A stretch of 64,000 nt of DNA from Pyropia yezoensis (GCA_009829735.1 CM020620.1:13327420-13391419), one strand, 5' to 3'. Counted from the first letter of the stretch, positions 19,789 through 30,863 are shown. Numbers and translations are program-made. Notes: generated by a model not told the origin, from the sequence alone.

Positions 19789-22700
19789 GGCATGGTAGCT
19801 CTGACGTTGCCGAGGCGACTACCGATGGGGAAGAAGTGTGGGAGAGAGAGAGGGCGGGAGGGAGCGAGGGAGGGAGGGCGGGAGGGGGGGGTGGCCTTTG
19901 CAATATGAGCTCGTCTTGCTTTTGTTGAATGGACCGCCTCGTCGACGGCGCGCCCAATGGCACTGCCCCCGCCATCGCCCACTGCTACCGCCGCCACCTA
20001 CACCACTGCCGCCACCTCCACCATTGACATTGCCGCCACTGTCGCCACCGCCGCCAATGCCGCCACCGTCGACACCGCCGCCACCGCCGAGAACGCTTGC
20101 CCCGCCGTCACTCCGTCACCCCATTTCCCGTCCCTTCCCCCTTTTCCTCCCCCCTACCGTCTCTTCTGGCGGTGCACTGGCGGTGCTCTGGCGGTGCTCG
20201 GCTGCAGCGGCGGACAGGTGCCCCCCTCTCTGCCCTGAGCATGTCTCTGTTTTTTTTTTTTTCCCTTCGTGGCTGAGACGGCGGGACTCGGGGTTGGGTA
20301 GGGCCACAAAGCAATGCGGCTTGTACGGTGGCGGCCACCGCGGCGGCGGGAGCCGCCGCAAGGGGCGGCGGGGGGGCGCCTATGTAGCAGCCCCCCCCCT
20401 GAGGGACAGGGAATGACCTGGTAGCAGCCCACGACGGGAGACGGGCCGATGGGGCGGCCGAGGGGGAGGGGAAGGAGGGGGGTGGAGGGGGGCGTCACTG
20501 GTGCGCTCCGAGGCCACGACGGCCGCGACGGGCAGGGCGTGGACAGCGCGGCCAGAGGGCTACTGGTAGCCGTGATTGCAGCAGGGACCGCCCCACCCTC
20601 CCCCCCCCCCACAAGTCACGCGGCCGCTCATCCCCGCCCTGCGGTGCGAGCCCCCCTCAGGCAGTGCTCCCGCTGACGGCAGCAGCGGTGCTGCACTGTA
20701 CGGTACAGTGTCGGCCTCTTCACAGCAGCGGTCGACCGCCACGGCGGCAGAGACGGCGGCTGGGGCCGACAGCGGCCGGTGGCTGTCGCGACGCGAGTGG
20801 TGAGGAGGGGTGGGGGGGTGTCCCGCTGCCCTCCCTGCGGTGGCGCGCCCGGCCGCAGCGCCGCCGCCGCCGCCGACGCCTGCGGCTGCGGTAGTCGGCG
20901 CTGCGGCGGCCGATGTGCAGGGAGAGAGCCACCGCGCCCGCTGTCGTGGAGAGGGAGAGGAGGGCGGGGTGCAAGCAGCTGCGCTGTGCGGGTGGCACCG
21001 GTGCGGGGTCGGGCGGGTGGTAGCGTGGCGACCGTGGTCCCGGGGTGACGCCCGGGCAGTAACCAGGGTGTGTCGAGGGAGAGTGACGCCAGTAACGTGA
21101 CATTCCAACGTGGGCTAGACTAAAGCACCCCAAAGCTGCTCGTTGACCGGCAGCGCCGGCCCTACCAAAGAGAAGCAGACAAGACCGTGGAAGTCAGAGA
21201 AACAGACGCTTGGCGGGCCTTGTGCTCTTGTGCCGTCTTGTGCGACCTGGGCGGAGCAGCAGGGCGTCGGTTGCCCTGCCCCCTTGGGCAGTCGCGTCTT
21301 GTTGGCGCCGGTGCATTGCCGCGGGCGTAGCCGTACGGCCGCACCCGTGGCAGCCCGCCAAACCCCGTGGTAGTTAAGAAGACAGGGCGTGATCACCCTC
21401 GGTAGACTGCGGCAACATCTTGCTCGTTGCGGACGGCAGGGCGGGGCGCAAGAAGACCAGGACGCTGCCGACCCGGTTGGTCGGCGGTGGCCAGCCCGCC
21501 GCGGCCCACCAGTACAGGGTGCGGTGGTCGCGCCGCCCGGCGGCGCCACCCCCCGTCACGGGCGAGGGGCCTACCGCCCACGCGGGGACCGCGCGGGGTC
21601 CCGCCGCCAGCGCGGGCTAGCCGTGGGCTAGGGGCCCACCGAGTGGCTGCCGGCGGGCACGAGCAGATGCACGCGGCCGTTCCCGCCACCTCCCCCGCCG
21701 GGGGGGGGAGGGCATGATCGCGACAGAAGAGGGCGGGCAGCGTGTACGCACGGCCGCCTGCCGTACGTACCCACGGCTCCGCCCGTCGTGCGTTTGCCTG
21801 GCACCCCCCGCGGGAAGGGGCGGGCAAGTGCAGGGACGTAGATGAGGCCGGGGGGAGGGGGCAACAGTCGTGGCGCACCTACAAGCGCCTCAAGCAGTGC
21901 AGTCGAGGCTGCGGCTACAGCCAGTCGCCCGACGTCTTGCGTCGCGCCCCCTCAGAAGGCGACGACTGATAGGATAAGTACCAGCCGGTTAGGCTAACGG
22001 AAGAATCTGCCATTCTAAGCAGCATCTGGGTGGTGGTGGTAGCCGGGCGGTCGGTCGCCCACGCCACGTCGGGCGCGGCACGCCTGGATTTTGGGGGTGG
22101 GACCCGTTGCGTGCCCTGGTGCATACCTGGGGACCGGTGGTGGGCGCGAGGGATACCAGCCCCACCGCCGACCGTCGATGCGGGGGGGGGGGCTTGGCTG
22201 CCACCCGCCTCGTTTGCCCCGTGCGGCTTCATCCTCCCCCCTCCCCGCCTCCTCTGGCCCGTCGACGGCAGAAGCACGTGGGGTGCCCGAAAACCGTGTA
22301 CCTACGTACGTCCGCGTCGCCGCTACGTCCGTCCCTTCACCCAGTGTGTACGAGGCGGCCGCCGCGGCAGGTCGCCGTTGTGTCGCCGTGGGCCCGTCTT
22401 TCTTGTGTTGACATTTTACTCTTCTTGCCGTGTCACCCCGCGTCGGCCGCTCGGCGTTTGGTACCACGCAACGGCAACGGCGGGGGGGGGTACGCCGTTT
22501 CTGTAGCGGCCGTTGGTCGCTGTGTCGCTTGCCCCGACCGCGCGACGGGACGCGTGCGATAAAGTTCCTTTAGCGGCGGCCGTCCGGGGGGTACCTAGGC
22601 GACGTCCGGGATGTGGAGCCTGCTACTCGCGACGACAGGAGGGAGGATGGGGGGGGGGCGTGAAAGGGAACTTCCACGGGCGGGCCGCTCGGGCCGCTCA

Positions 22701-23036
22701 GGCCGCTGGGGGGCGGACTCGGCAAAAGCCAAGGGCGCGCCGCTTGTCGCCCCCGCCCGGTGGCTGCCCTTGCCGATGGAGCGCCCACAGTCGGGCCGCC
22801 GCGGGACTGGTGGGACGGTGTACTAGTGTCGCCGCCCTGGTGGTTTGGCCGATCGTCAAGGCTAACGTTTGCGCGCCCTCCCGCAGCAGGCGGGCAAGTT
22901 GAGAAAAACATCCTGCGCTGCGCATACTACATCGCTTGGCACCTGAGCCGTCCCAGTACTTCCGCTCCCCACCTGGTCCTTCGCTGCCCTCCCGCCCCCC
23001 ACGGCGCCCCCTCTTCCCCCCCGCCAGCGTCCACCC
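19789..23036. other. Intergenic region, no supported gene
   Basis: It holds purine-rich sequence near 19840-19890 (repeated GGGAG), a CCGCCA-type repeat at 19980-20090, a T13 run at about 20249-20261, and several G and C runs. ORFs up to about 180 codons exist on both strands, but none shows a domain or clean composition. The downstream flank of the P450 lies at 22930-23036. Confidence 0.45.
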
Positions 23037-24894
23037 TTACACCCGCGAGAGAGTGACGCGGAGGCCCGCGGGGCGCATCGTAAACGCCGTCTCCTTGGTG
23101 ACCTGCCCCCCCGCGCGGGCCACCCGGTAGCGTGTCAGCAGTCGCACCATCACCGCCTTCCACTCAACGGCGCCCAGCTGCTGGCCGGGGCAGTTGCGGC
23201 CGCCCGCGCCAAACGCGGGGTGGGCGGTGCTGCCCGCACTAGCGGCCAAAGAAGGGGAGGTGCCAAGGTAGCGCGTTGGCATAAATTCATGGGGTGCCGG
23301 GAAGCGGGCCGGGTCGTGAAGAACAGGGTAGGGCGCAATGGCCACGGCTGTGCCCGCTGGGAGGACGCTCCCGTTGGACGGCAGCGTCACGTCGGTGGAG
23401 AGGCACCGCAGGGAGCCCAGCGGGACCGTCGGGTACTTGCGCAGCGTCTCGTTCCAAACGGCGGTGAGGTAGGGGAGGCGGCCATCGTGGTCGGCCGTGA
23501 GCGGCGTGTCGGCGGTGAGCGAGCAAGAGCGGAGCTCCTCCCGCACGCACGCCTCCACCGGTGGATTAAGGAGCAGCTCGTGTAGCGCCCAAGAGATGCT
23601 GTGCGCCTGCGCGAAGTGATGATCAGCGCCACGGGGAAGGAACACCGAAAAAGGAACACCAGCGGCCGATAAAACACCAAAGCGGTCGTAAGTAAACCCC
23701 ATCATGGTCATCTGTACCGAAGATGGGCCGGCCTCACGTACGTGCACCGAACCATCAGCCGCTAACAGACCGGCCATCTGTCTCCCTCACCAGTCAACGC
23801 CGGTGGCACCCACACGCGGTCCGCCAACGTACTGTTGAGTCAAACCCGCCAGCTAGGAAGATCATCACGTCGGCGGCCACCCGCCGGGGGCTTTCATAAA
23901 CCCCGCCTGAGGAGTCCAGGTCCGCCAGAAGGATGTCAAAGAGGTCCGCCGCCGGTGCCCTCGCCCGCGAGCCGTCCGCATACGCCGCCCGCCGGCGCGC
24001 CTCCATCGCACCCACATAGTTGACAAAAAAGTCGCCCGCCGCCCGCAGCGCCGCCACCGACCGCGGGGAGAAGAGCCCCGGTGCGGGCACGAACGACAGG
24101 TACTGGAGGCGGAAGAAGTCCGTGAGGGCGGCGCGCGCGCGACCATGCGCGTCGGCACCCACCCACGGTTCAGAAAACAACACCTCGTGGATGACGCCGA
24201 GCGTAAAGTCGACGAGTAGGCTGTCCACGTCGCACACCTCGCCCCCGCTGGCGAGCGCGTCCAGGCGACGGGTCCAGGAGCCAGTGGGGCCCAGCTGGTC
24301 ATTCACGACGCGCAGCACCGCGTCGGTGGTGCGGGGCCCAAGTAAGAAAGGCCCAACGAGCCGTCGAGCGGCAGCATGTCGCCGGTCGTCTAGCAGCACC
24401 AGGACGTCGGGGGTGATGGGCGTGCCAAAGTGCCGCATCGTTGGCCCATCCCGCGGCGGGTTGACTCGCACCTGTACATGCCGCACGTCTACGGGGTCGA
24501 CCAGGTGTACGACGCGGCGGCCAAAAAAGTAGACCTGGTAGTTGACTCCGTGGCCCACGGTCGCCTGCCAGTCGCAGAGGAGCTCGACAAGGCGCTTGGC
24601 GTTGCCGGCGCGAACATACGCGAGGAACAGGCCGGCCAACACCGAGTGCCCGCCGGTGCGTACCGTCGGCAGGGAGGTGCCGTGGAGGCCGAGCACGTCC
24701 GTTGCAAGCGGGGGCCACCCAACCGTGCCAGCCATCGCCGCCGCTAGAGCCACAGCCAGGACGGCCGCCCACCCCAATGGGCCAGTGGGCGCTAGTACCG
24801 CCGCGGCGGCGGCAGCAGCGGCGGCCGACGATACGGCCACAGCCGCAGCCGCGGTAGGGAGGGGAGGGAGAAGCACCCGCCGCGGGGCCACCAT
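23037..24894 (-). CDS. Cytochrome P450 monooxygenase, two exons
   Basis: Complement of join(23037..23606, 23833..24894), 543 residues. The N-terminus has two hydrophobic stretches (poly-Ala, then GWAAVLAVALAAAMAGTVGW) acting as membrane anchor. The I-helix signature VMIFLAGGFDST ends exon 1. Exon 2 continues AHSISWALHELLL, then the K-helix ExxR (ETLR, about 407-410), the PERF-like region (RFPAPHEFMPTRYL) and the haem loop FGAGGRNCPG with the ligand Cys near 493. The intron (23607-23832) interrupts exactly between the I-helix Thr and the following helix, phase 0, donor ACA|GTACGT, acceptor CGCAG|. The ATG at 24894 gives a usual P450 length; the frame is open to an earlier ATG at 25023, which adds 43 residues. 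The class of substrate (sterol, carotenoid, fatty acid) is not readable. Confidence 0.85.
23607..23832 (-). other. P450 intron
   Basis: 226 bp, phase 0. The minus strand begins GTACGTTGG and ends TCGCGCAG. Removing it fuses the I-helix motif to the expected next helix without loss, which supports both ends. Confidence 0.8.
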
Positions 24895-25213
24895 AATGAC
24901 TAGCACAGCGCAGCCGGCGTGGCCTGGTGGAGACGGCCTGTCCCCACAAGCCTGCCGAACAAGGCAGCTATCAGATATGAAACCAGCTGAGGCACACAGG
25001 CACTCCGAGAGGCAGCAACCCACCAGCCGTCATCGCCCCTACGCAGGAGAGTCCCGCTTCATGTCGCCGGTGGCCCAGGTACTCTCTCGCTCTCTTGGCG
25101 GGGCTTCGAGGGGGCGGGGGGAGGCACGCCAGCGCATGCCAACGTGGCGTGACATTGGTGTTGTATGCCCGCTTGTGCAAAAGGATTCGTCCGGTGTTGC
25201 AGACCGGCACGGC

Positions 25214-25220
25214 AAAAAAA
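25214..25220 (-). terminator. Pol III terminator of tRNA-Ala copy 1
   Basis: Seven consecutive T on the minus strand, three bases after the discriminator base of the tRNA. Confidence 0.75.
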
Positions 25221-25237
25221 CATTGGAGCAGCAGGGG

Positions 25238-25248
25238 CTACCTCGTTG
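25238..25248 (-). other. T-loop intron of tRNA-Ala copy 1 (11 nt)
   Basis: Minus-strand sequence CAACGAGGTAG, between ATCGAT and CCCCTG. Its removal restores a 7-nt T-loop and a perfect T-stem. The same position is interrupted by an unrelated 18-nt sequence in copy 2. Confidence 0.8.
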
Positions 25249-25270
25249 ATCGATCCCTGGACCTCGCGCA

Positions 25271-25296
25271 CTCACGGGACACCGGATTAGTGACCA
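25271..25296 (-). other. Anticodon-loop intron of tRNA-Ala copy 1 (26 nt)
   Basis: Located between A37 and T38. Near its ends it can pair with itself (TCAC with GTGA), giving a short hairpin. Removal restores a 7-nt anticodon loop on a five-pair stem. Confidence 0.85.
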
Positions 25297-25364
25297 TGCG
25301 AAGCGCGCACTCTACCACTGAGCTACAACCCCACATTCGTTCCGTGGTGGAATGTACGTACCAA

Positions 25365-25382
25365 TTTATACTGCACCTGTAC
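25365..25382 (-). promoter_or_regulatory. TATA-like box and ACCTGTAC box upstream of tRNA-Ala copy 1
   Basis: TTTATA (TATAAA on the gene strand) lies 33-38 bases upstream of the tRNA. Just beyond it ACCTGTAC occurs at 25375-25382. Copy 2 has a TATA-like word at the same distance and the identical ACCTGTAC octamer. This suggests upstream elements used with the internal A and B boxes by RNA polymerase III. Confidence 0.5.
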
Positions 25383-26128
25383 GGCATCGTAAGGGAGATA
25401 CCGATGGCAAGCGCCAGGGCCATGGTCAATTGGTTCTTTGGGGGAGGGGGCGAGCGGGGGAGCAGGGATGGGGGTGGTGGCGAGCGTGCAGGCAGGCGGC
25501 AGGCGCTCTTATGTTCAGGTTTGGTGGTTGGTAGCCTGGCACGTGTTGTGGTGGGTGGTTTTGCTGCAGCGGGGCGTGAGATCGGTGGGGGTGGGGCAAT
25601 GGGGGTGAGGGTTGAAGGGTTTGTGGGGGTTGGGGCGGAGGTGGCACGCTCTCCCCCGCAGCTGCTGTGTGTAGAGGAGGAGGTGGTGGTGGTGGTGGTG
25701 GCACCGGCAGGTGTGGTGAGAGGGCGGGCAAGTGGGGGCGGTGAGGAGGGCGGAGGCATTGGCCGGCAGGTGGGAGAATGGGCAGGTGGACAGAGTCAAG
25801 GAGGAGATCAAGGGGGGAGAGGTGGGGGACGATGGTGGCAGGGTCCGGCAGCCGGGGCAGAGGGGCAGGTGGTCAGAGGCAGGGGGAGGAAAAGGGGTGG
25901 GGGAGGGGAGTGGGAAACACTGCCGTTTCGAGCTGCCGGCCAGCTGGTGGGGCGCGCTAAAGGCGGGAGGGGAGCTGGTCTGCGCCCCATTCCACTGCGT
26001 TGCGCGCCTTCCTCTTCCAAAGGATGACCTGTATATATATGGTGGTGCCATCTCTTCGAAAACAAGTAACGGCTGCCGGGGGCAGTGACATGTACGGTGC
26101 TGAACGTGTGTTCACATATGGAAAGCGC

Positions 26129-26133
26129 AAAAA
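26129..26133 (-). terminator. Pol III terminator of tRNA-Ala copy 2
   Basis: Five consecutive T on the minus strand, seven bases after the discriminator base. Confidence 0.65.
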
Positions 26134-26154
26134 GGATATTTGGAGCAGCAGGGG

Positions 26155-26172
26155 CAATCGTACCACAGATGC
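26155..26172 (-). other. T-loop intron of tRNA-Ala copy 2 (18 nt)
   Basis: Minus strand GCATCTGTGGTACGATTG, between positions 59 and 60. The intron's ACGAT can pair with the exon's ATCG just upstream, a helix of the kind tRNA-splicing endonuclease could use. This is only a hand check. Confidence 0.8.
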
Positions 26173-26194
26173 ATCGATCCCTGGACCTCGCGCA

Positions 26195-26217
26195 CCTGCG
26201 GACACATTTCGTGTTCT
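26195..26217 (-). other. Anticodon-loop intron of tRNA-Ala copy 2 (23 nt)
   Basis: Canonical 37/38 position. It contains ACAC and GTGT separated by five bases, a possible small hairpin analogous to the one in copy 1 but with different sequence. Confidence 0.85.
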
Positions 26218-26253
26218 TGCGAAGCGCGCACTCTACCACTGAGCTACAACCCC

Positions 26254-27212
26254 AATCTCTGTGCGGGGAGCAACTTAAAGGAATTCATATACCTGTACAA
26301 CAAGGGCAAAGTGTCTAGATGATGTCACGCACTCTCTATTCGGAGTCTGTTTCTTCCCCGACGTACATACTGTGTGTACAACATACGCATGGCCGCGCGC
26401 CTCCTCCCGACTGTTGTAGGTGTGATAACAAATACATGTTATGTACATAGACCATACCTATTGCCGTTGGCATACACCACTGCGCACAGGGGCTTAAACT
26501 GGGTCCACGCTCTTCTTGGTTGTTCCTTGCGAAGTGGCTGCCAGGAACTTGCGGCCCCTCCCACAGGCATGCTCAGGGCCGAAAAAAGCCGAGACTGTTG
26601 CGCACCCATGCTCGTACATGGTGGAGTACCACCGCTCTCTACACAACATGTTCCACAGAAGAGCCTAAATTTTAGCTCACGACGCATCTTCTGGTGTGTT
26701 GCAATAAACGGTCCCGTGTCCTCTTCTGCTCAAACAAGAAGCTGCACGAAAAAAACAAGCTCTCTTCGTCCCTGAGCATGCCTGTCTCCGGGGTGCGGGC
26801 AACCCACCTCGAGCGGACGCGCGCCCACCGGCAGTCGCCAGCAGCGGCGCGCATTGCCGCAGCGGCGGGGGGGCGGCGGGGTGCCGCCGGCGCAGCCGAG
26901 GGTGGTGGCCACCGGGAGCTGCCTGGGGTCCCCACATTGACGGGGTACCGGGAGTGTGCCAAAGTATGTCGGATTCAGATACGTTCATCTTTTTTATAAA
27001 AAGAGACACAATCCATGCACGCCTTGGGTGGCATCAACATGACGTCCATGAGGAGCCAGTTTTTTTCATGCATCGATACTTCCCACAGCTACAAGAGCAC
27101 GGCTATAGAAGTGGCTGACTTTGTTCTCCCCAGTTGTCTCGCAAAGGACGGGTATTGCGCCCATGTATGTCGACTGCCAGACCCCTCTAATCGATCTGGT
27201 GAAGGGGGGTGC
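26254..27212. other. Intergenic region, no supported gene
   Basis: Moderate GC with scattered TACATA/TGTACA words near 26360-26450. ORFs of up to 133 codons on both strands lack domains. The stretch 27230-27360 is C/T-rich and belongs to the 3' end of the next coding region, read in reverse. Confidence 0.45.
26286..26298 (-). promoter_or_regulatory. TATA-like box and ACCTGTAC box upstream of tRNA-Ala copy 2
   Basis: CATATA (TATATG on the gene strand) starts 33 bases upstream of the tRNA, directly followed by ACCTGTAC at 26291-26298. Both elements are shared with copy 1 although the rest of the flank is unrelated. Confidence 0.5.
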
Positions 27213-28077
27213 TCAGGGCAGGAGAGTCGTAGGGCCTCCTGTCGTAGCCCCTTCACGCACCACCCCCCCCCCTCCTTCTCCCTCCCCACCTCCCTTGCCC
27301 ACCCCCCCACCCCCTTCTCCCTCTCCTCCTCCCCCCTCTCCCCCCTTCTCCCCTTCCCCTCGTGCCCAAGCAGCCATTACCTCGGCCGCCGCTGCTTGGG
27401 CTGCGTCCACTACACCCTGATGAGCTGCCTCTGCCCCCATCTGCGGCGGCGACGACGGGGGGGAGCGCGCCGCCCGTTTGCGCTTGATCCCCTTCTTCTT
27501 CCTCGCCTGGGCGGCCGTCTGGCGTACCGCTGCCGCGGCTTGCCTCGCTGCTGCCTCTTCCCTCTTCCGGCGCTCGGTCTCGGCCCTCCTGGTGGCCGCC
27601 GCCTCCTTGGCGGCCTCGCGACGGACGGCGGCGTCCTGTTTCCGGGCGTCGGCCTCGAGCTTCTTTGTGGCCGCCGCCTCGCTAGCAGCCGCTCGCCGGT
27701 GTCGCCGGCGTGGTGGACAAGCCAACGGTGGAATGGGGAGGTGGAGGCTGGTAGTAAGGGGGGGGGGGGAGGCCGGCAGTGGGCCGGGGTGGGGAAAACA
27801 GGTAGTGAGCGAGGGTGCGGAAGGTGGAGCGTAGTCCAGTGGGAGGGGCACCACCTGCTGTGCTGGTAGTAGATGGCGTGGTCTCCGACGACGATCGGGA
27901 CCAGAGAGGGTTAAAGGCATTGTCAGCACCCACGGCTGTCGCCACGCTGCAGCCGCATGCGCGGAGAGCGGCATGGGGAAGCGTGAGATGCCGCACTGGG
28001 TGGTGTGCACGTGTGACGGAGCCCGAGCCTGGAGGGAGGAGATGTCGCGTCAGGAGGCGATAAAAGGAGAGCCCCAC
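27213..28077 (-). CDS. Ala/Lys/Arg coiled-coil protein, probable frame slip in a poly-G run
   Basis: The minus-strand frame ending at 27213 carries a convincing coiled coil (AAATKKLEADARKQDAAV, then repeated RREAAKEAAATRR-like segments), a basic patch KKKGIKRKRAAR resembling a nuclear localisation signal, an Ala-rich helix, and a Gly/Glu tail. Upstream of about 27770 the same frame turns poor. A second minus-strand frame, starting at the ATG at 28077 (MGLSFYRLLTRHLLPPG), looks better there (LRSTFRTLAHYLFSPP). The two meet at the plus-strand G-run near 27757-27768. A one-base length change there would give a single protein of about 288 residues. Function unknown; proteins of this make-up often follow a DNA-binding domain, but none is visible. 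Confidence 0.45.
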
Positions 28078-28630
28078 CGCTCATACAGACATCTGGCGGA
28101 CGTCGTAGTGGACGCCTGGCTGCCGCTTTAGACAATTGATGAGCTGGGGTGTCATAGCCCTCTGAGCTCTCTTTGTATCAGCACATTGCCCTTCTCATGG
28201 GCTTTCAGAAAAGAAGTCTTGCTCCCGTCATGGCCAGTCCCTTCCAATCCGTTTGGCTGTCGCTGTGTCTCGTACGGGGTGTTTTTTATTTCTTTCAAAA
28301 TCCCGATTCGGGCCTCCTGGGGTCTGTGGGGCCGATTTCCGGTGGTCGCCCTCATTGGGGACTCTCCCTCTTTTGGAGCACTCCCGGTAGCGGGCCCGCG
28401 GGGGAAGAGGGGGCGCCCCCGCCCCACCCGACGGTCGCCATGGCGTTGAAGCCCCCCGTGTAAAAGGGGTGTGTGGGTCCCCCGCGCGCGTGCACTTCAC
28501 CCTTTATCTTGGCTCTTATCGGGTGGCCGCAAGGACACGGGCGCCGCGCCAGCCGGGCGGGCCGTGCGGGCAGCAAGAAATACATGAGGCTGCTTCTCCA
28601 CGCAGTGGGCAGCTCCCTCTTCGCCCTACT
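28078..28630. other. Short intergenic region
   Basis: No gene supported. It separates the 5' end of the coiled-coil gene from the 3' end of the C2H2 gene and should contain the promoter of the former and 3' UTR of the latter. Confidence 0.45.
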
Positions 28631-30170
28631 TCAACGCCCCGCCCGCCTTAGCGGCCAGCCAGGCGTATCCCCCCCATCCCCCCACCGCCAAGGCCGCCGC
28701 CTGCGCCCCACCCGCCCCCTCCGCCGGCGGGACCCCCCCCCCCCCCCCCCCGCCACGGCCGCCGCCGCCGCCGCCCCCCCCGTACCCACCCCCCCCACCC
28801 CCCCCTCCTCCGCCGCGGCCTCCCGGTCACGCGCGCGCTTCCGCTCGTGCACCAGCCGGATGTGGCGCTTGAGGTCAGGGTGGCGGCTAAAGTTGCTGTC
28901 ACACAGGTGGCACCCGTACGGCCGCTTCTTCTCGTGCACGTTGCGGACGTGCTCCGAGAGGTTGCTGCTCTGGCCAAACGCAAAGCCACACACCGGGCAC
29001 ACGTACGGCCGGAGCTTCTCATGGACGGTCTTGACGTGGCTGTCCAGGTGCGCGCGGGTGAGGAAGGAAAAGCCGCACGTGCCACACGGGTGGCACCGCC
29101 GCTTGTGGACGGTGCTCGAGTGCGCCTTTAGCCGGCGGGGCGTGTCAAAGACCGCCTGGCACTCGGGGCACGGGTGGCGGCGGGGGACAGCCGCCCCAGC
29201 GGGGGGGGGGAGCACCCCATGCAGGGGGGGGGCGCCGCCGCCGGGGGTGGGAGCGGGGCCCGCCCCGGCGCCGCCGCTGGCCGCCACGTCGCCAGGGCGG
29301 AAGGGTTGGCCGCCGACGCCGCCACCCCCGCGGCCCGCGTGGGACACTGTCCACCCGCCGGCTGCTGCTGCGGTGGCGAGGCCAACGCCCCCACCACCGA
29401 GTCGGCCGCCGTCGCTGCCCACGGCAAACCCCCCCCCCGCCGTGGCCATCGACGACACACCGCCGGCGGGGGTGTACCAGTCACCGGCGCGCCCAGACGC
29501 AGACGCTCCGCCGCCGCTGCTGTCCCTTGTATAAGCCGTCACACCGCCTGTGGCGGGCGGGGCGCCCTCCTGATTAACCGCATAGGCGGCGGTGGACGCG
29601 GCCTCCCGCTTGACCGCATAGGCAGCGGTGGACGAGGCCGCCCACCCCACCCCGGGTAGACCGCCTGCGAGGGCGCCGTCAGTCGCCGCCGCGCCCCGAC
29701 CGCCGCCGCTGCTGTCGGCAAACGCGCCGCCGCCGCTGGCAGCGTATCCCCCCCCATCATACCCCTCGCCATACCCATGCTGCGGTGGCGGGTACGACTG
29801 GACCCGCCGGGGAGCCACGCCGTCACCGCCACGGCCGCCGCCGCTCGCAGCCCAGCCCCCCCCGCCCGCCACCATTGTGGCAGTGGCGGCAGAGGTGGAG
29901 GCCCCCCAGTAGCCCGCGGCGCCCGCCCCCCCGCCACCCCCGCCCCACCCACCGCCGCCGCCGGGCGCCCCCACCGACGCTGGGCGGGGGCGCTTGGACG
30001 GCGCGGGGCCGGGGGGCGGTGGCAGCGTCGGCGGGCCCGCCGCGGGGCCCAACAGCAGCGTCTCCATGGCCATACGAGACGGCCGCCGTGCCGCCGCCGC
30101 CGCCGCCGCCGCGGCCGACCCCGCCGCTCCCGCCGCGGCGTGCGGAGCGGGGGCGCCCGCCGCCATGATG

Positions 30171-30213
<43 letters not shown>

Positions 30214-30832
30214 TACCAAAGGAGGGCGATGTGGACAAGCCCTCGCCGCCACCGCCACCGCCGGGGCGGCCCGGCCTCAGCGGCGCGCCGTGGCGGGCGA
30301 GAAAGGCGGAAAAAAACGCGCTGCGGCCCGACGGCGACGCGGCGGCCAGCTGCGGCGACGGCATGCCGCTAAAAGATGCAGAGGGCGTTGTCGGCGGAAG
30401 AGGGAGCGGCCCACCCCCCGCACGGCGAGCGGTCGGAGGGGAGATGGGCGCCTGATGGTGGGGGTGGTGGTGGCGGGGTGGGGGTAGCGGTAATGGTGGC
30501 GACGGGGCCCCGCCGTCTCCCGCACCGCCGCCGCTGTAGCCGGCGATAGCACCGCCGGTGGGTCGGCTTGGCGGGAGGGGGTGCAACGGGGGGAGCGCCG
30601 CCGCCGCCGCCGCCGCTGGCGATGCCCGCGATGGACGTGGCGGCTGTGGCGTCAGGGGCGGCAGCGGCAGCCGCGCAGACGGGTCACACCAGGAGCCGGC
30701 CGGCGTCCCACCAGCGCCGACGCCGAGGCCGCCGCCGACGCCCACCCAGCCGCCCGCCTCACCCGCCAAACCGCCACCACCACCGCCGCCGCCACTGCCG
30801 CCGACGCCGCTCAAGATGCCGCCGCCGCCGCC

Positions 30833-30863
<31 letters not shown>

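Larger units (their letters stand above)
25224..25332 (-). tRNA. tRNA-Ala(CGC), copy 1, with anticodon-loop and T-loop introns
   Basis: On the minus strand, removing two insertions yields a 72-nt cloverleaf. The acceptor has G1-C72, G2-C71, the alanine-identity pair G3-U70 and G4-C69, with one U6-U67 mismatch. The D-arm is GCTC/GAGT. The anticodon stem CGCGC/GCGCG is perfect with loop TTCGCAT, anticodon CGC. The T-stem CAGGG/CCCTG is perfect with loop ATCGATC, and the discriminator is A. The first insertion, 26 nt at 25271-25296, sits at the canonical place one base 3' of the anticodon (37/38). The second, 11 nt at 25238-25248, sits in the T-loop between positions 59 and 60 (placement ambiguous by one base). 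No CCA is encoded. T54 is replaced by A, which is unusual for an elongator. Exons are identical to copy 2 while both introns differ. Confidence 0.88.
25333..26140. other. Spacer between the two tRNA genes
   Basis: It holds the copy 1 upstream boxes, then G-rich, low-complexity sequence (GTGGTGG runs around 25680-25700). A 310-codon plus-strand frame crosses the tRNA and is Gly/Val-rich without a domain; it is regarded as fortuitous. The 3' terminator of copy 2 is at 26129-26133. Confidence 0.5.
26141..26253 (-). tRNA. tRNA-Ala(CGC), copy 2, with anticodon-loop and T-loop introns
   Basis: Same orientation as copy 1, about 0.8 kb away. The three exon parts are base-for-base identical to copy 1 and give the same 72-nt cloverleaf with anticodon CGC and the G3-U70 pair. 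The anticodon-loop intron is 23 nt (26195-26217) and the T-loop intron 18 nt (26155-26172). Neither resembles the copy 1 intron at the same place. Identity of the mature parts with unrelated inserts at identical positions is strong internal evidence that the inserts are removed introns and that both genes are under selection or kept alike. Confidence 0.88.
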
